This document shows, one piece after another, positions 39,117 through 49,110 of a stretch of DNA of 64,000 bases; the stretch's first letter is position 1; every line of letters starts with the position of its first letter. The notes below the pieces were generated by a model. The model was not told the DNA's origin. It did not search any database and saw only the letters and a program-made list of their open reading frames with translations. The DNA is taken from assembly GCA_016715405.1 (NCBI GenBank), contig JADKAE010000021.1:1-64000 (forward strand). Direction: 5' to 3'. This DNA is from Saprospiraceae bacterium (GTDB lineage: Bacteria > Bacteroidota > Bacteroidia > Chitinophagales > Saprospiraceae). The translations under genes were made by a program, and so were the position numbers.

Positions 39117-42112
39117 TTACCTCAGCCTCTCCTCCAGCATATCCCTCCAAACCACAAAGCCTTTTTTTTCGTCAGAGTAATCGTGCATAATCCGAATAAA
39201 AGAGGGAGGATTTGTATCCAGAAAGTACTGGCGGCCATGCTGGCGAATAATATGGATATCATCATCTATTTTTCGTAGGGCTTCACGCAAGTCGGATTTA
39301 TTCTTGGAAACATGCCAAATATAGGTCGCTTCCTCTGTGTCCAATGTTTCCAAAATAAGGTGATATTGCTCATGTCCAGCGAGTAGGAAAACAAAAGAAA
39401 AAGGGGAGAGCACAAAACGCAATTTTAGTACAGATCGCAGATGACGTTCTGCTAAAAACCTCAATTGACGGCTGTGTTTATAGTTCCTTTTCAAAAGTAT
39501 GTCGTTAAATAATTCTTCTGTTGATGAAAATATATTTGGTAAGATATTAGAATGTTGTAGTTGAGATTCATCCAGCAAACCAATCTTATTTTTATCATCT
39601 ACTGGGTGATTAATGATTTCTTTTTCAATAAATCGAAATTTAACACTTATCGATTACCTCGCGATTGATTTTGTTTAAATCAGTTGATGTGGCTGATTGA
39701 GCGCATATTTCGTTATTGTCTATCTCAGCAAAAATTTCGACCTGTATATATTTAGTGCCCAAAATTTTAGCGAAATAAGGTTTTAATACTTCTATTTCCG
39801 GGCGAATATGCTCATTATCTATATTAAATTGCAAGCTCAATTGTATTTTAGGAATTTGATATAAAAAAGAGACGGCGCCATAAAAGAATTCTAATTGCTC
39901 TATAGATACACGAATTGTTTCTTGAAAGGTTTGAGACGTTTGGGGTAAAGTTTCATCTATAGGGTCATCAAAAAGTGTGGCTTGATAACTTATCTTACGG
40001 TAGTACATATTTCGCTTTAAAAAGAGGCGATGTAAGTAATCTATTTTTCGATCATGGTAGTCATAAATTATCGGCGTGATTTCACCTCTCTGGACTCTTC
40101 CGATATATTGAATTAATTTCCCCTCGAAGGAAAAAGGATAAACTAAAAAAAGACAGTTCGCATTTTGAAGGTCTGTTCCTTCTCCAAAGAACTGCCCTGT
40201 CGTCAGTAATACTTGATATTGCCCTTCTTGAAGCATCTTCCATTTAGATTGACGAGAAACTTCATTGTCATCTCCGGTAAGAGAAATTATTTCGAAATTA
40301 TTTCTCAAGTATTGACTCAGTACGTCAATATGATCCTTTCGCTCTGAAATAACTACAATCTTTCGTCCTGAGCTGATTTCTTTTTGAATGTCATCTACAA
40401 TAAGCTTATTACGAATAGAGTCATGAACCAGTATTCTCGATAGCACCTCAAATTTATCTGTTTTAGGATTGAATGGCGTATCTAAAGTTGTTTCGCGAAT
40501 GACAATTTTCGGACTATTTAAAGGTGTGTTTTCGCTAGAAAGGATTTCTGAAATAATTTCACCCAAAAAGACAAAAATTAGTTTACCATCGCTGTATTTT
40601 CGAAATGGAGTCCGCGGTAAGACCGTATATATAAAAGTATTTATTTTAGAAATGGTTTGTTGAAATGATTCGGCGGGGATATGATGGCACTCATCAACAA
40701 TAATTGTTCCAAATGCATTCTTAATAGTGCGGGCAGCCTCTTCTTTTAATACCTTAGATAAGCTTTTTATGGTTGCTATAGTAATTTTAGAACCAATTTT
40801 ATTTTTTCCTTGACCAATTATTCCTATTTCGCTTTTTGGAATCCCTAAAAAAGCTATGATACGTTCTATCCACTGTGACAATAACTGTTTTCGATGAACA
40901 ATTATCAATGCGGGTTGCTGTTTGTCCGTTATTATTTTTAAGGCAATAACTGTTTTTCCGGCTCCTGGCGGCGCCACTATTACTCCAAAGTCTTTTTTTG
41001 AAGCAGCATCACAAGTAGGTAACTGATTTGCTCTAAGCTTTGGTAGAAAAGCAAAGACTACTGGGGCGAATCGGGCTCGCCGGTCTATAAAATTATACTC
41101 AATATTATTTTCTTTACAAAAACGAATAATCTTCCCAATGCTGCCCCGAGGTAAAGACACCTCAGATTCATTATCTATGAAAAGCTTAAAGTACCTGGGA
41201 GTATTCCAAGTGCTTTTCCTGTTTTTTGTTTGATAAAAATTCTGAATTGGGGAGGTTAAAAATCTTCTTTGATAAAAGTGGATAACTTGCCTGTCAAGCT
41301 GCGCTTTTCAATATGTACCAATTCATCTAAAATAATATTCGTCTTTCCAGTAATTACAGGATGCTGAACTAATGTATTTGCTGCATGAAATAAATCATAA
41401 AGCTTGTCAAGTTCAGAACATGATACCCGTTGAATAGTAGATAAAAAACGCCATTGGTCATCAAATGGTTCGAGTGTATCAGCATTGACAAAACAACTAT
41501 TTCCTTGTTCGAGAGAAGGCTTATATAGCGGCAAAGCTATTAAATTGCCTAACCCTTTACCAGATAAAAAATCCTGATTTGGGAATAAGCGATCGAAACT
41601 GGAATCTTTGTCGAACATTGAAAAGCGCCAGTTTTTTCCAGAAGGTGGATGAATATTTTACGACTACGTAATGCTGTGTATGGACGATCAAAAAATACCC
41701 ACACATGACCGCCCTCGCCTGAACGAGAACGTTCCAAGTAGGCAGGAATATGAAAATCAGCGCATGCTTTGATAAAAGCCCTACTCTCGATATTCCAATT
41801 GGGCCCATCAAAATCAGCTGCTAGCAACCAAGAAGTATTATCAGGAAGCATTACATAAAGCCCTATCAATTGCTTTCCTTCTAAATGGTTGTTTATTTGA
41901 TCATCAGAAAGCGGCAGGTACGTTTTATTGGGATAATTTTGGAAAGTACCTCCACCCATTTTATGCCGACGATAAACATAAGGATCCAGCTTGTATGCGG
42001 GCATATACCCGCTTTTTTTTCCTTTTTCCCAATATATGGCAAATACATCCGTACGCCCTGAGAAAACAGCGCAAAAAAGCTGAATTTGCTCTTGTGAAAA
42101 ATTAGTGTTCAT
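39117..42112 (-). CDS. TOTE-type archaeo-eukaryotic primase joined to SF2 helicase, frameshifted
   Basis: About 998 codons. The primase (42112 to about 41400) has SGRTDVFAIYWEKGKKSGYMPAY, LLAADFDGPNW (catalytic D-x-D), YLERSRSGEGGHVWVFF (His motif), SFDRLFPNQD (third Asp) and GLGNLIALPLY, a close match to the TOTE conflict-system primase. The helicase follows: APPGAGKT, IIVHRKQLL, IIVDECHHIPAESF, TTGQFFGEGTDL and QYIGRVQRGE. The C-terminal about 200 residues (FNDILLKRNYKHSRQLRFLAERHLRSV; FLLAGHEQYHLILETLD; IRQHGRQYFLDTNPPSF) match no domain I know; a nuclease is often found there in TOTE proteins. Breaks lie near 41630, 41260, 41190 and 39640. It probably acts against invading DNA by local priming, unwinding and damage; the precise mechanism is unproven. 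Confidence 0.8.
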
Positions 42113-42138
42113 GCTGCAATTATCCCCTTAACTAATAT

Positions 42139-44388
42139 CTACCTCACCAAAGTCACATCCCCCTTTTTTGTAGTGGAAATGCCTTCGTCTTCGTAGCTCA
42201 ATTGCCATACGTAGACATCGGAAGGAGCGGGTCCTCCCTGGTATTCGCCATCCCAGCGTATTTGCGGGTCGGAGGTGGAAAATACCAAAGTGCCCCAGCG
42301 GTTGTATACCCGCAGTTGGAATTGCGTAAAGCGACATTCTGCAAAGAAGGCGCCGAAGCGGTCGTTGCGCTCGTCGCCGTTGGGCGTGAATACGGTGGGT
42401 ACTTCTACCTGGCATTTGCAGTCTTTGACCTCTACTTCTACCGGCATCGATGTCGTATCGCCGCAGATGTTGCTCCAGGTTACGCTGTAGGTACCTGTTT
42501 CTGTAACTGTAAACGTCGGCGAAGTGGAGCCGTCCTGCCACAGGTATTCTGCTGCGCCAGACTGCGTGGCGTCGAGCAAGAGGGTGTCGCCCAGGCAGAT
42601 CAGCGTATCGACGCCAACGGGGATGGCCGGGGGCGTATTAAGGGTGGAAATGGCTACTGTATCGGCGGTCGTACAACTGTTTACGGTCACTGATACTGCA
42701 TAGTTGCCCGATTGGCTCGCCACCAAAACCGGTTGCTGACTGCCATTTTGCCACTGGTATTCGGCATCGCCGGGGTGGGTGGCATCGAGGGTGGCGGTAG
42801 CGCCGTTGCACAGCAATTGATCGGGACCGAGGTCGACTTCGGGATAGGGATAATAGGCTACCTGGATGGTATCGGTTGATTCGCAGCCGGGGGCGGTCAC
42901 GTCGACGTAGTAGGTGCCCGCTTCGGTCACTGTAAATGTAGGCGTTGTCGAGCCGTCCTGCCATGTATAGACCGCATTGCCTGACTCTGCCGTGGCGTCG
43001 AGTACGGTGCTTTGGCCTTCGCAGAGGGAGAGGTCGGGGCCGAGGTTGACGCTGATGTTGTTGTATTCCGAAAAATAACCGTAGCGGCAACCGCTGGTAT
43101 TGCCGCCGTTGATGATGCCCATCTGGAAAATTCCTTCTGAATTGGTGACGATGCTAAGCGAGTCGGGTTCTACCTGTGCGGTAGTAAATTGAATCGAAGC
43201 GGCGTACCATTCGCCGTTGGTGCCGGGTATCGGGGCAAAGGGTGCGGCATTAACAGGTTGGCCGTTTACTGCAAAGGCATCGCGCCAGTCGGCTTTGGTG
43301 ATGAGGATGAGTCCGAAGTTTTCGCTGTTGGAGCGCGTAAAGTTGATCTGGCTTGAGCCGCGACAGATGAGCGCCGGCAATACGGCGCCGCCTACTTCGC
43401 AGCCAAAACCGGTGATGTGCCATACATAGGCCGGCTGAGTTGTGCGTATATATACCGATGGCTGGTTGATTTGCACTTCGTAGGTTGCTCCCTCGGCCAG
43501 GGTGGTTTGGAGCATGCCGTTGATATACACTTGCGTATTGCCGGCGGTAGCCAGCACGTAGGCGCGGTCGTTGTTGTTATCCAAAAAACCTCTTACTACG
43601 GCATATTCGGTGCCGAGTTGGTTGACGGGCACCAGTTGGTCGCCGGCGAGGTCGGCGCAGATGCCGAGGCTGTTATTTTTAGCTGAATCGTCTTTTAGGG
43701 TAATGGCGACGGGTTTGTTGGCAACTACTTTAGAGCCGGTGGGATGCTGAGCGCCGAGATTGCTATTTGCCCTGGCAGAATACACTTGCCCCCGGTTGAG
43801 CACAATAGTAAATGCGGTTCCTGCTGGATGCCCCACCAAATCGCGCGACGGGGTGATCGTCACCGAGGTGTTGTTTTCGGTGGCTACAATGTCGAAAGAA
43901 CTGAAAGTTGGCTCTCCGACGGTTTCATTAAACCAGAAGGTCTGGAAGGGTGTATAAAACCTGGTACCCAGGGCGTTTTTCCCTTTTAATGCAAAGATAT
44001 CAGGGTTGTTGTACACCTGCGTCAAATTGGTGATTTCGTAATAAGCGCTGATATTCGAAGTAGAGGTAATGCGAAAGCCGTAATTGAGCACTGCATTGGG
44101 AGGGGTGGCCTGCACGGTATTGGCCCAGGGGCTCACATTAAGCGTATGGGAAGAATTGGCTGCTAATTGGATGACAATATTGTCGAAAGCAGGATTCGCC
44201 GGTTGGCTCACAGTAATCGTCGCCGGCTCGCCAAACGACGAAAAACGGAACAAGCGGTCGATAGGCTGACCCGGCGAGTGTGTCACTGCATAAGGCGCGG
44301 CAAACCAAAATTCGGTGTCTACCTGGGCCTGGGATAAGCTCGCAAAACCACAAATCGTCCATGCAGAGAGAAGTATTCGGAGTTTCAT
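42139..44388 (-). CDS. Secreted IgGFc-binding-like/PKD protein with T9SS type B domain
   Basis: 749 aa, intact. Signal peptide (LRILLSAWTICGFASLSQA). Residues 25-440 hold an IgGFc-binding-protein-like N-terminal region (TEFWFAAPYAV; NYGFRITSTSNISAYYEITN; LGTRFYTPFQTFW; VYIRTTQPAYVWHITGFGCEVGGAVLP), as in many adhesin-like Bacteroidota proteins. Three Ig/PKD-like repeats follow, each with LGPD..LC and YxWQDGST(T/S)PTFTV. The end (VFTPNGDERNDRFGAFF; VYNRWGTLVFST; WDGEYQGG) is the type B sorting domain of the type IX system. It is likely a cell-surface adhesin or matrix protein. It is one of the few long genes in the window that is unbroken. Confidence 0.85.
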   Translation of the reverse strand: MKLRILLSAWTICGFASLSQAQVDTEFWFAAPYAVTHSPGQPIDRLFRFSSFGEPATITVSQPANPAFDNIVIQLAANSSHTLNVSPWANTVQATPPNAVLNYGFRITSTSNISAYYEITNLTQVYNNPDIFALKGKNALGTRFYTPFQTFWFNETVGEPTFSSFDIVATENNTSVTITPSRDLVGHPAGTAFTIVLNRGQVYSARANSNLGAQHPTGSKVVANKPVAITLKDDSAKNNSLGICADLAGDQLVPVNQLGTEYAVVRGFLDNNNDRAYVLATAGNTQVYINGMLQTTLAEGATYEVQINQPSVYIRTTQPAYVWHITGFGCEVGGAVLPALICRGSSQINFTRSNSENFGLILITKADWRDAFAVNGQPVNAAPFAPIPGTNGEWYAASIQFTTAQVEPDSLSIVTNSEGIFQMGIINGGNTSGCRYGYFSEYNNISVNLGPDLSLCEGQSTVLDATAESGNAVYTWQDGSTTPTFTVTEAGTYYVDVTAPGCESTDTIQVAYYPYPEVDLGPDQLLCNGATATLDATHPGDAEYQWQNGSQQPVLVASQSGNYAVSVTVNSCTTADTVAISTLNTPPAIPVGVDTLICLGDTLLLDATQSGAAEYLWQDGSTSPTFTVTETGTYSVTWSNICGDTTSMPVEVEVKDCKCQVEVPTVFTPNGDERNDRFGAFFAECRFTQFQLRVYNRWGTLVFSTSDPQIRWDGEYQGGPAPSDVYVWQLSYEDEGISTTKKGDVTLVR

Positions 44389-44422
44389 AGCGGCTATTTT
44401 TTCTAAGACAAATATAAGGAAA

Positions 44423-45400
44423 TTAGGCGAACAGGGCCTCCCTTAGCCCCGCCTTGGTCTCCTCAGAGGCAAACGCCGCATCAACCGCATCCAGATTACA
44501 GCGCAGAAAATGCCCGGGCCCCCAGCCGAAACAATCGTGCAGGCGGCGGTATTCTTCGCTGAGCGTAACATTCTCCATCGTGCGGCCGTCAGTATTAATG
44601 CCCAGGGAGATGCCCGCCCGGTAGAGCTTATCGATGGTGTGATCGGCGAGGGTGGCGAAAACGTTGGTTTGTACGTTGCTGGTGGGACAAACTTCGAGGT
44701 GGATGCGGTTTTTAACCAAATAATCCACCAGCGCGGGGTCTTCCACGCAGCGCACGCCGTGGCCTATGCGCTGGGGCTGAAAATATCGAAGGGTCTCCCA
44801 TATACTTTCTGGGCCGCGGGCTTCGCCGGCGTGGGCGGTACAGGGAATGCCGTGTTGCCGGGCAAACGCATAGGCAGCCTCGTGGATTTGCGGATTCTCG
44901 GCCAGTTCGTCGCCGGCGATGTCGAATCCTACTACGCGGCGGTGGCGAAAGCGGTGGACTAATTGCACCGTTTCCATACTCTGCCCGGCGCTATAGTTCC
45001 TAAGGGTACACAAAATCAATCCGGCTTGCACACCGGTTTGATTTATCCCTTTTTCGAGGGCGTCGGACACAATTTCGACCACTTCTGCGGCGGCAAGTCC
45101 TTGTTGGGTATGCAACAAAGGCGCAAAACGTATTTCGGCATAGATGACGTTGTCGGACTGCAATTGTGCCAACAGATCGAGCGTTGCTGCTGTTAAGGCG
45201 CGTTCGGTTTGTAGTAGTTGGATGCTATCTTCCACCCGGCTCAAAAAATCGGAGAGATTTTGGCATTTGAGAGGAGCCGTAAACCGGTGTTGAAAATCGG
45301 CGGTAGTAATTCCGGGTTCAAACTCATTCACCACCGCAAAACCCAGCGAGCAATCGAGGTGTAAGTGCAGCTCTATCTTCGGCCATTCAGAAAAATCCAT
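44423..45400 (-). CDS. add: Adenosine deaminase
   Basis: 325 aa, intact. Zinc ligands and catalytic residues of the adenosine/AMP deaminase family are in place: HLHLD near residue 12 (two His), CTAHAGEARGP (His and catalytic Glu), RIGHGVRC (His) and SLGINTDGRTM (Asp). It turns adenosine to inosine and ammonia in purine salvage. The family normally reads HxHLDG with Gly after Asp; here it is HLHLDCS, as in some bacterial adenine or adenosine deaminases, so adenine cannot be fully ruled out as substrate. It is divergent from the APH-M23-aminotransferase fusion, with 86 bases between. Confidence 0.88.
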   Translation of the reverse strand: MDFSEWPKIELHLHLDCSLGFAVVNEFEPGITTADFQHRFTAPLKCQNLSDFLSRVEDSIQLLQTERALTAATLDLLAQLQSDNVIYAEIRFAPLLHTQQGLAAAEVVEIVSDALEKGINQTGVQAGLILCTLRNYSAGQSMETVQLVHRFRHRRVVGFDIAGDELAENPQIHEAAYAFARQHGIPCTAHAGEARGPESIWETLRYFQPQRIGHGVRCVEDPALVDYLVKNRIHLEVCPTSNVQTNVFATLADHTIDKLYRAGISLGINTDGRTMENVTLSEEYRRLHDCFGWGPGHFLRCNLDAVDAAFASEETKAGLREALFA

Positions 45401-45485
45401 CCCTGCGCAAATTTAAACAGCAAAGATAATGTAATTGCCCGTGAATGGATTTGCGTAATTTGGCGTCTCAGCAAATTCCCGTTGT

Positions 45486-48400
45486 ATGCCTTTGGCGTTG
45501 CATCCCGATATGATGATCGACCCGGAAGTCGCTGCAGAACTGGCGGCTACCTATTTTGGCGTTCGCGCCCAGGCAAAATCTTTGCCCGGCGAGATCGATT
45601 TTAATTTTTATTTAAAAACAAAAAACGGCGACGAATATACCTTCAAGATCAGTCGCCCGGGAGAAGACCCAGCCTTGCTCGATATGCAGGTGAGCGCCAT
45701 GAACCACCCCGCCGGGCAGTCGCTGCCCCTGGTTTTACAGCGACCCGTAGCCGGCCTCGACGGCGGGTTTTGCAGCGATGGCACGACGAGCAAGGTCGGG
45801 AGCGCTGGCTTCGCTTGCTCACATGGGCGCCCGGACGGATGTATGCCCAGGTAAAACCCCAAAGCGACGCCCTGCGCTATAGCCTGGGGGAGTCGCTGGC
45901 GCACCTGTGTAGCGGCCTGCAATACTTTGAACACCCCGCAGCTTTTCGGCAAATGAAATGGGATCTGGCCCAACTCGAACAGGTAGCAGAGAAAAGCCAC
46001 ACGGTATCGCTGCCGGAGCGCAAGGCCATCCTGGAAGACTTCCTGAATTTGCACCGCGAGCAGGTCGCGCCTCTATTGCCCGATATTCGCCGCAGCGTGA
46101 TCTACAACGACGCTAATGACTACAACATCGTCGTGGGTGGCGATCCCACCGACTACCGGGTCACCGGCTTCATCGACTTTGGTGATGCGGTGTACACCCA
46201 TACCATCAACGAACTGGCCATTGCCATCGCCTACGCAATTTTTGACCAGCCCAATCCCCTGGCCGCCGCCGTGCCTATTGTGCGGGGATTTCACAGCATT
46301 TTTCCATTACGCGAAAGCGAAATAGCCGCGCTATACTGCCTGGTAGCTGCGCGTCTCGTGATCAGCGTCATTCATTCTGCCTCGAATCGCGAAGCGGAAC
46401 CCGACAATAGCTACCTACTCATCAGCGAGCAACAGGCGTGGGTTTTGCTGGGGCAGTGGCACGCCATACCGCCGGCACTGGCGCACTACACGTTCCGTTG
46501 GGCTTGCGACCTGGCGCCTTGTCCAACCCTGGCAGCCTTTGAGCGCTGGGCAGCTACAGCGGCGGGACAATGCCATCCCGTCACCAGTACCAACCTCCGA
46601 GATACAGCAGCATGGTTAGACTTGAGCGTGGGCAGCCTCGACCTGGGTCACAACCGCCATTTTGAGGAAATCGAATTATTTTGTAAAAAATAAACGACAT
46701 GCTCGCCGAAAATGGCGCCACGACGGGAATTGGCGGCTATGGCGAAGTGCGGCCCTTTTACACCACCGATGCATATGTAGTGACGGGCAATAGCGGTCCG
46801 GAGTGGCGTACCGTACACCTGGGCCTCGATATCTGGGATCGTGCGGGCACGCCGGTCTACGCCCCGCTCGACGGCTGGGTGCACAGCTTTGCCGACAATG
46901 CAGGCGAGCGCAACTACGGTCCCACGATCATCCTGGCGCACCAACCCGAAAACGGGCCGCTTTTTTACACCTTATACGGCCATCTGGACAGCGCCTCACT
47001 GGAAGGATTACAGGAGGGGGCGCCCATCGCCCGGGGCCAGGTAATAGCCCGCATCGGCGACAGGCCCTACAACGGCAATTGGCCGCCGCACCTGCATTTT
47101 CAGGTGATGCTTGATATATTGGGCTACAAAGGCGATTATCCGGGGTGGCGTTTCCCTGGCAATCCGAAGTATGGCTCAGCATCTGCCCCGATCCCGGTAA
47201 ATTGGCCGGACTGCCCGATCGCGAAAAAGCAGAAGCCGGCATCAAAGAACTCCTCGAGCGACGGCAAGCGCACCTGGGGCGTAGCCTGAGCTTGTCGTAC
47301 AATAAACCCTTGCACGTCGTGCGCGGCTACCGGCAGTATTTGTACGACCACACCGCTCGCCGGTACCTCGACACCGTCAACAACGTGGCGCACGTGGGCC
47401 ATCAGCATCCCAGGGTAGTAGAAGCCTTGCAGCGGCAGGCGGCCGTATTGAACACCAATACCCGTTATTTGCACCAGGAAATACTACTTTTTGCGGAAGA
47501 ATTGCGCAGCATACTGCCACCCGAGCTGAGCGTTTTGCATTTCGTCAATTCGGGCAGCGAAGCCAACGAATTGGCGCTCCGCATGGCCCGTACCGCTACC
47601 GGCCGACGCGACATGCTCGTACTCGAAGTGGGGTATCACGGCAACACAACCGGCTGTATTGAAGTGAGCAGTTACAAATTTGACGGCAAAGGCGGCAAAG
47701 GCGCCCCGCCTTACACCCATGTATTGCCCCTGCCAGATCCGTACCGGGGGCGCTACCGGGGCAACGACGAGGCTACCGGCTTAAAATACGCCGCCTTTGC
47801 ACAAAAAGCCATCGATAAAGCCAAAAAAGGTATCGCAGGTTTTATCGGCGAAAGCATCATTAGTTGCGGGGGGCAGGTGGCGCCGCCACCGGGGTATTTC
47901 AAAGACATATACCGGCAGGTTCGGGCGGCGGGCGGCGTTTGCATTGCCGACGAAGTACAGACCGGCTTGGGCCGCGTGGGCGATCACTGGTGGGCGTTTG
48001 AACTGCATGGCGTAATACCCGACATTGTCACGATAGGCAAACCGCTGGGCAACGGCCACCCTGTGGGCGCCGTAGCCTGCACGCCGGCTATTGCCGACGC
48101 CTTTGCCAATGGCATGGAATACTTTAACACCTTTGGCGGCAACCCCGTGTCGTGCGCCGTGGGGAGAGCTGTAATAAAAACCATCAAAGCGGAAGAGCTT
48201 CGCGAAAACGCCTGGCACGTGGGCAATTATTTAAAAGCAAGCCTCCAGCACCTGCAGGAGCGCTTCCCCATTATCGGCGACGTGCGCGGCGCGGGACTTT
48301 TCCTGGGTATCGAACTGGTGCGCGGCGATGAACTCAAACCCTGTACGACAGAAGCTTCCCATCTCAGCAACCGCATGCGCGAAAACGGAATACTAATGAG

Positions 48401-48524
48401 TACCGACGGACCATACCACAACGTATTAAAGATCAAACCCCCGATTTGTTTTTCTATTCAAGATGCTGATTTTTTAATAGATATGCTTTCGCGGGTTTTG
48501 GAGGAGGATGTGTTTAATTTTTAG
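45486..48524 (+). CDS. Three-domain fusion: APH-like kinase, M23 peptidase, class III aminotransferase; frameshifted
   Basis: About 1,012 codons in one row. (1) Aminoglycoside/choline-kinase-like fold with SVIYNDANDYNIVV (catalytic loop, HGD replaced by YND) and FIDFGDA. (2) From about 46700 an M23/LytM domain: RTVHLGLDIWDRAGTPVYAPLDG, YGHLD, PPHLHFQ. (3) From about 47150 a class III PLP transaminase: HVGHQHPRVVEA, NSGSEANELALRMAR, CIADEVQTGLGRVG and the PLP Lys in TIGKPLGNGHPVGA. The three-part design is known from enzymes annotated near ethanolamine-phosphate phospho-lyase (AGXT2L type). Breaks lie near 45765, in an A-run at 46690 (KKINDMLAENG continues) and near 47150. A kinase-then-lyase on a phospho-amino-alcohol is the likely plan; the role of the M23 part, which may bind rather than cut, is unknown. 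Confidence 0.85.
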
Positions 48525-48615
48525 CGCAAAATGACAATAAATTAGCTTTTTTTATTGTAATTTTAAAATATAGTATTAATATTGTAAGTCAAAATGGCTG
48601 CCTGAAGCAGCCGGC

Positions 48616-48861
48616 ATGCGGATAAAAGGATGGCTCTTCCTGGTGAAGGGTGGTTCGGTGGCTTTGGACTGTTTTGCCAGGGAGTCGCTCGAAAAAATGA
48701 TCGAGCATCGCGCCCTTGAACTGGCCCAAGAGATTGTAATGAAAACCTCACACACTATGCACCTGGAAAATCAGGAGATTGACAAAACTGCTATTGACAA
48801 TGCTATCAGGAAAAGAGCAGAAAAGATTAAAAATGAATTGCCAAAAAGTTTATGGAATTGA
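48616..48861 (+). CDS. Small helical protein paired with Fic remnant
   Basis: 81 aa at most. The first about 28 residues (RIKGWLFLVKGGSVALDCFA) are doubtful. A later start at ATG 48697 gives a compact helical protein (IEHRALELAQEIVMKTSHTMHLENQEID; AIRKRAEKIKNELPKSLWN). The stop overlaps the Fic-like gene by ten bases, the layout of toxin-antitoxin pairs. No known antitoxin family was recognised. It may be the antitoxin left beside a broken toxin gene, or a small unrelated ORF. Confidence 0.45.
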   Translation: MRIKGWLFLVKGGSVALDCFARESLEKMIEHRALELAQEIVMKTSHTMHLENQEIDKTAIDNAIRKRAEKIKNELPKSLWN

Positions 48862-49055
48862 ATTTAGAATATGCAGATGGGCAAACCCCTATTGATGAAG
48901 ACGAAAAATGGGGGCTCAAAATAAAATCCATTTCAACCATGGGTGAGCTCAATGAATTTGAGCAACAAAATATAGAAGAATTTCCTGGGGAAGGAAAACC
49001 CTCCGGAGAGGGGAAGATAGAATTTTGTACCTTAAAGCACCCAAGCGGCAGATAA
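48852..49055 (+). pseudogene. Fic-domain toxin remnant (mobile mystery protein B-like), N-terminal part only
   Basis: The first about 40 residues (LEYADGQTPIDEDEKWGLKI, KSISTMGELNEFEQQNIEE) match the start of the Fic-type proteins called mobile mystery protein B, where TPLDxDExxGL and TTRGELDEFEQxNI are constant. Then the likeness ends: the next 20 residues are Gly/Glu/Lys filler and stop at 49055. The HPFxxGNGR Fic core is absent. The gene therefore seems cut short by a rearrangement just before the cellulase-like gene. AMPylation activity is not possible from this piece. Confidence 0.6.
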
Positions 49056-49110
49056 CGGGAACATCAAGCTCCTGCTGGATTTTTCAAAAAGCTGAATACA
49101 TAATGAAACT

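Noticed and set aside
23324..42112. A prophage or integrative element around the defence island
   Set aside because: No integrase, phage structural gene, att-like repeats or tRNA seen at either edge; lower GC over part of it is the only hint of transfer.
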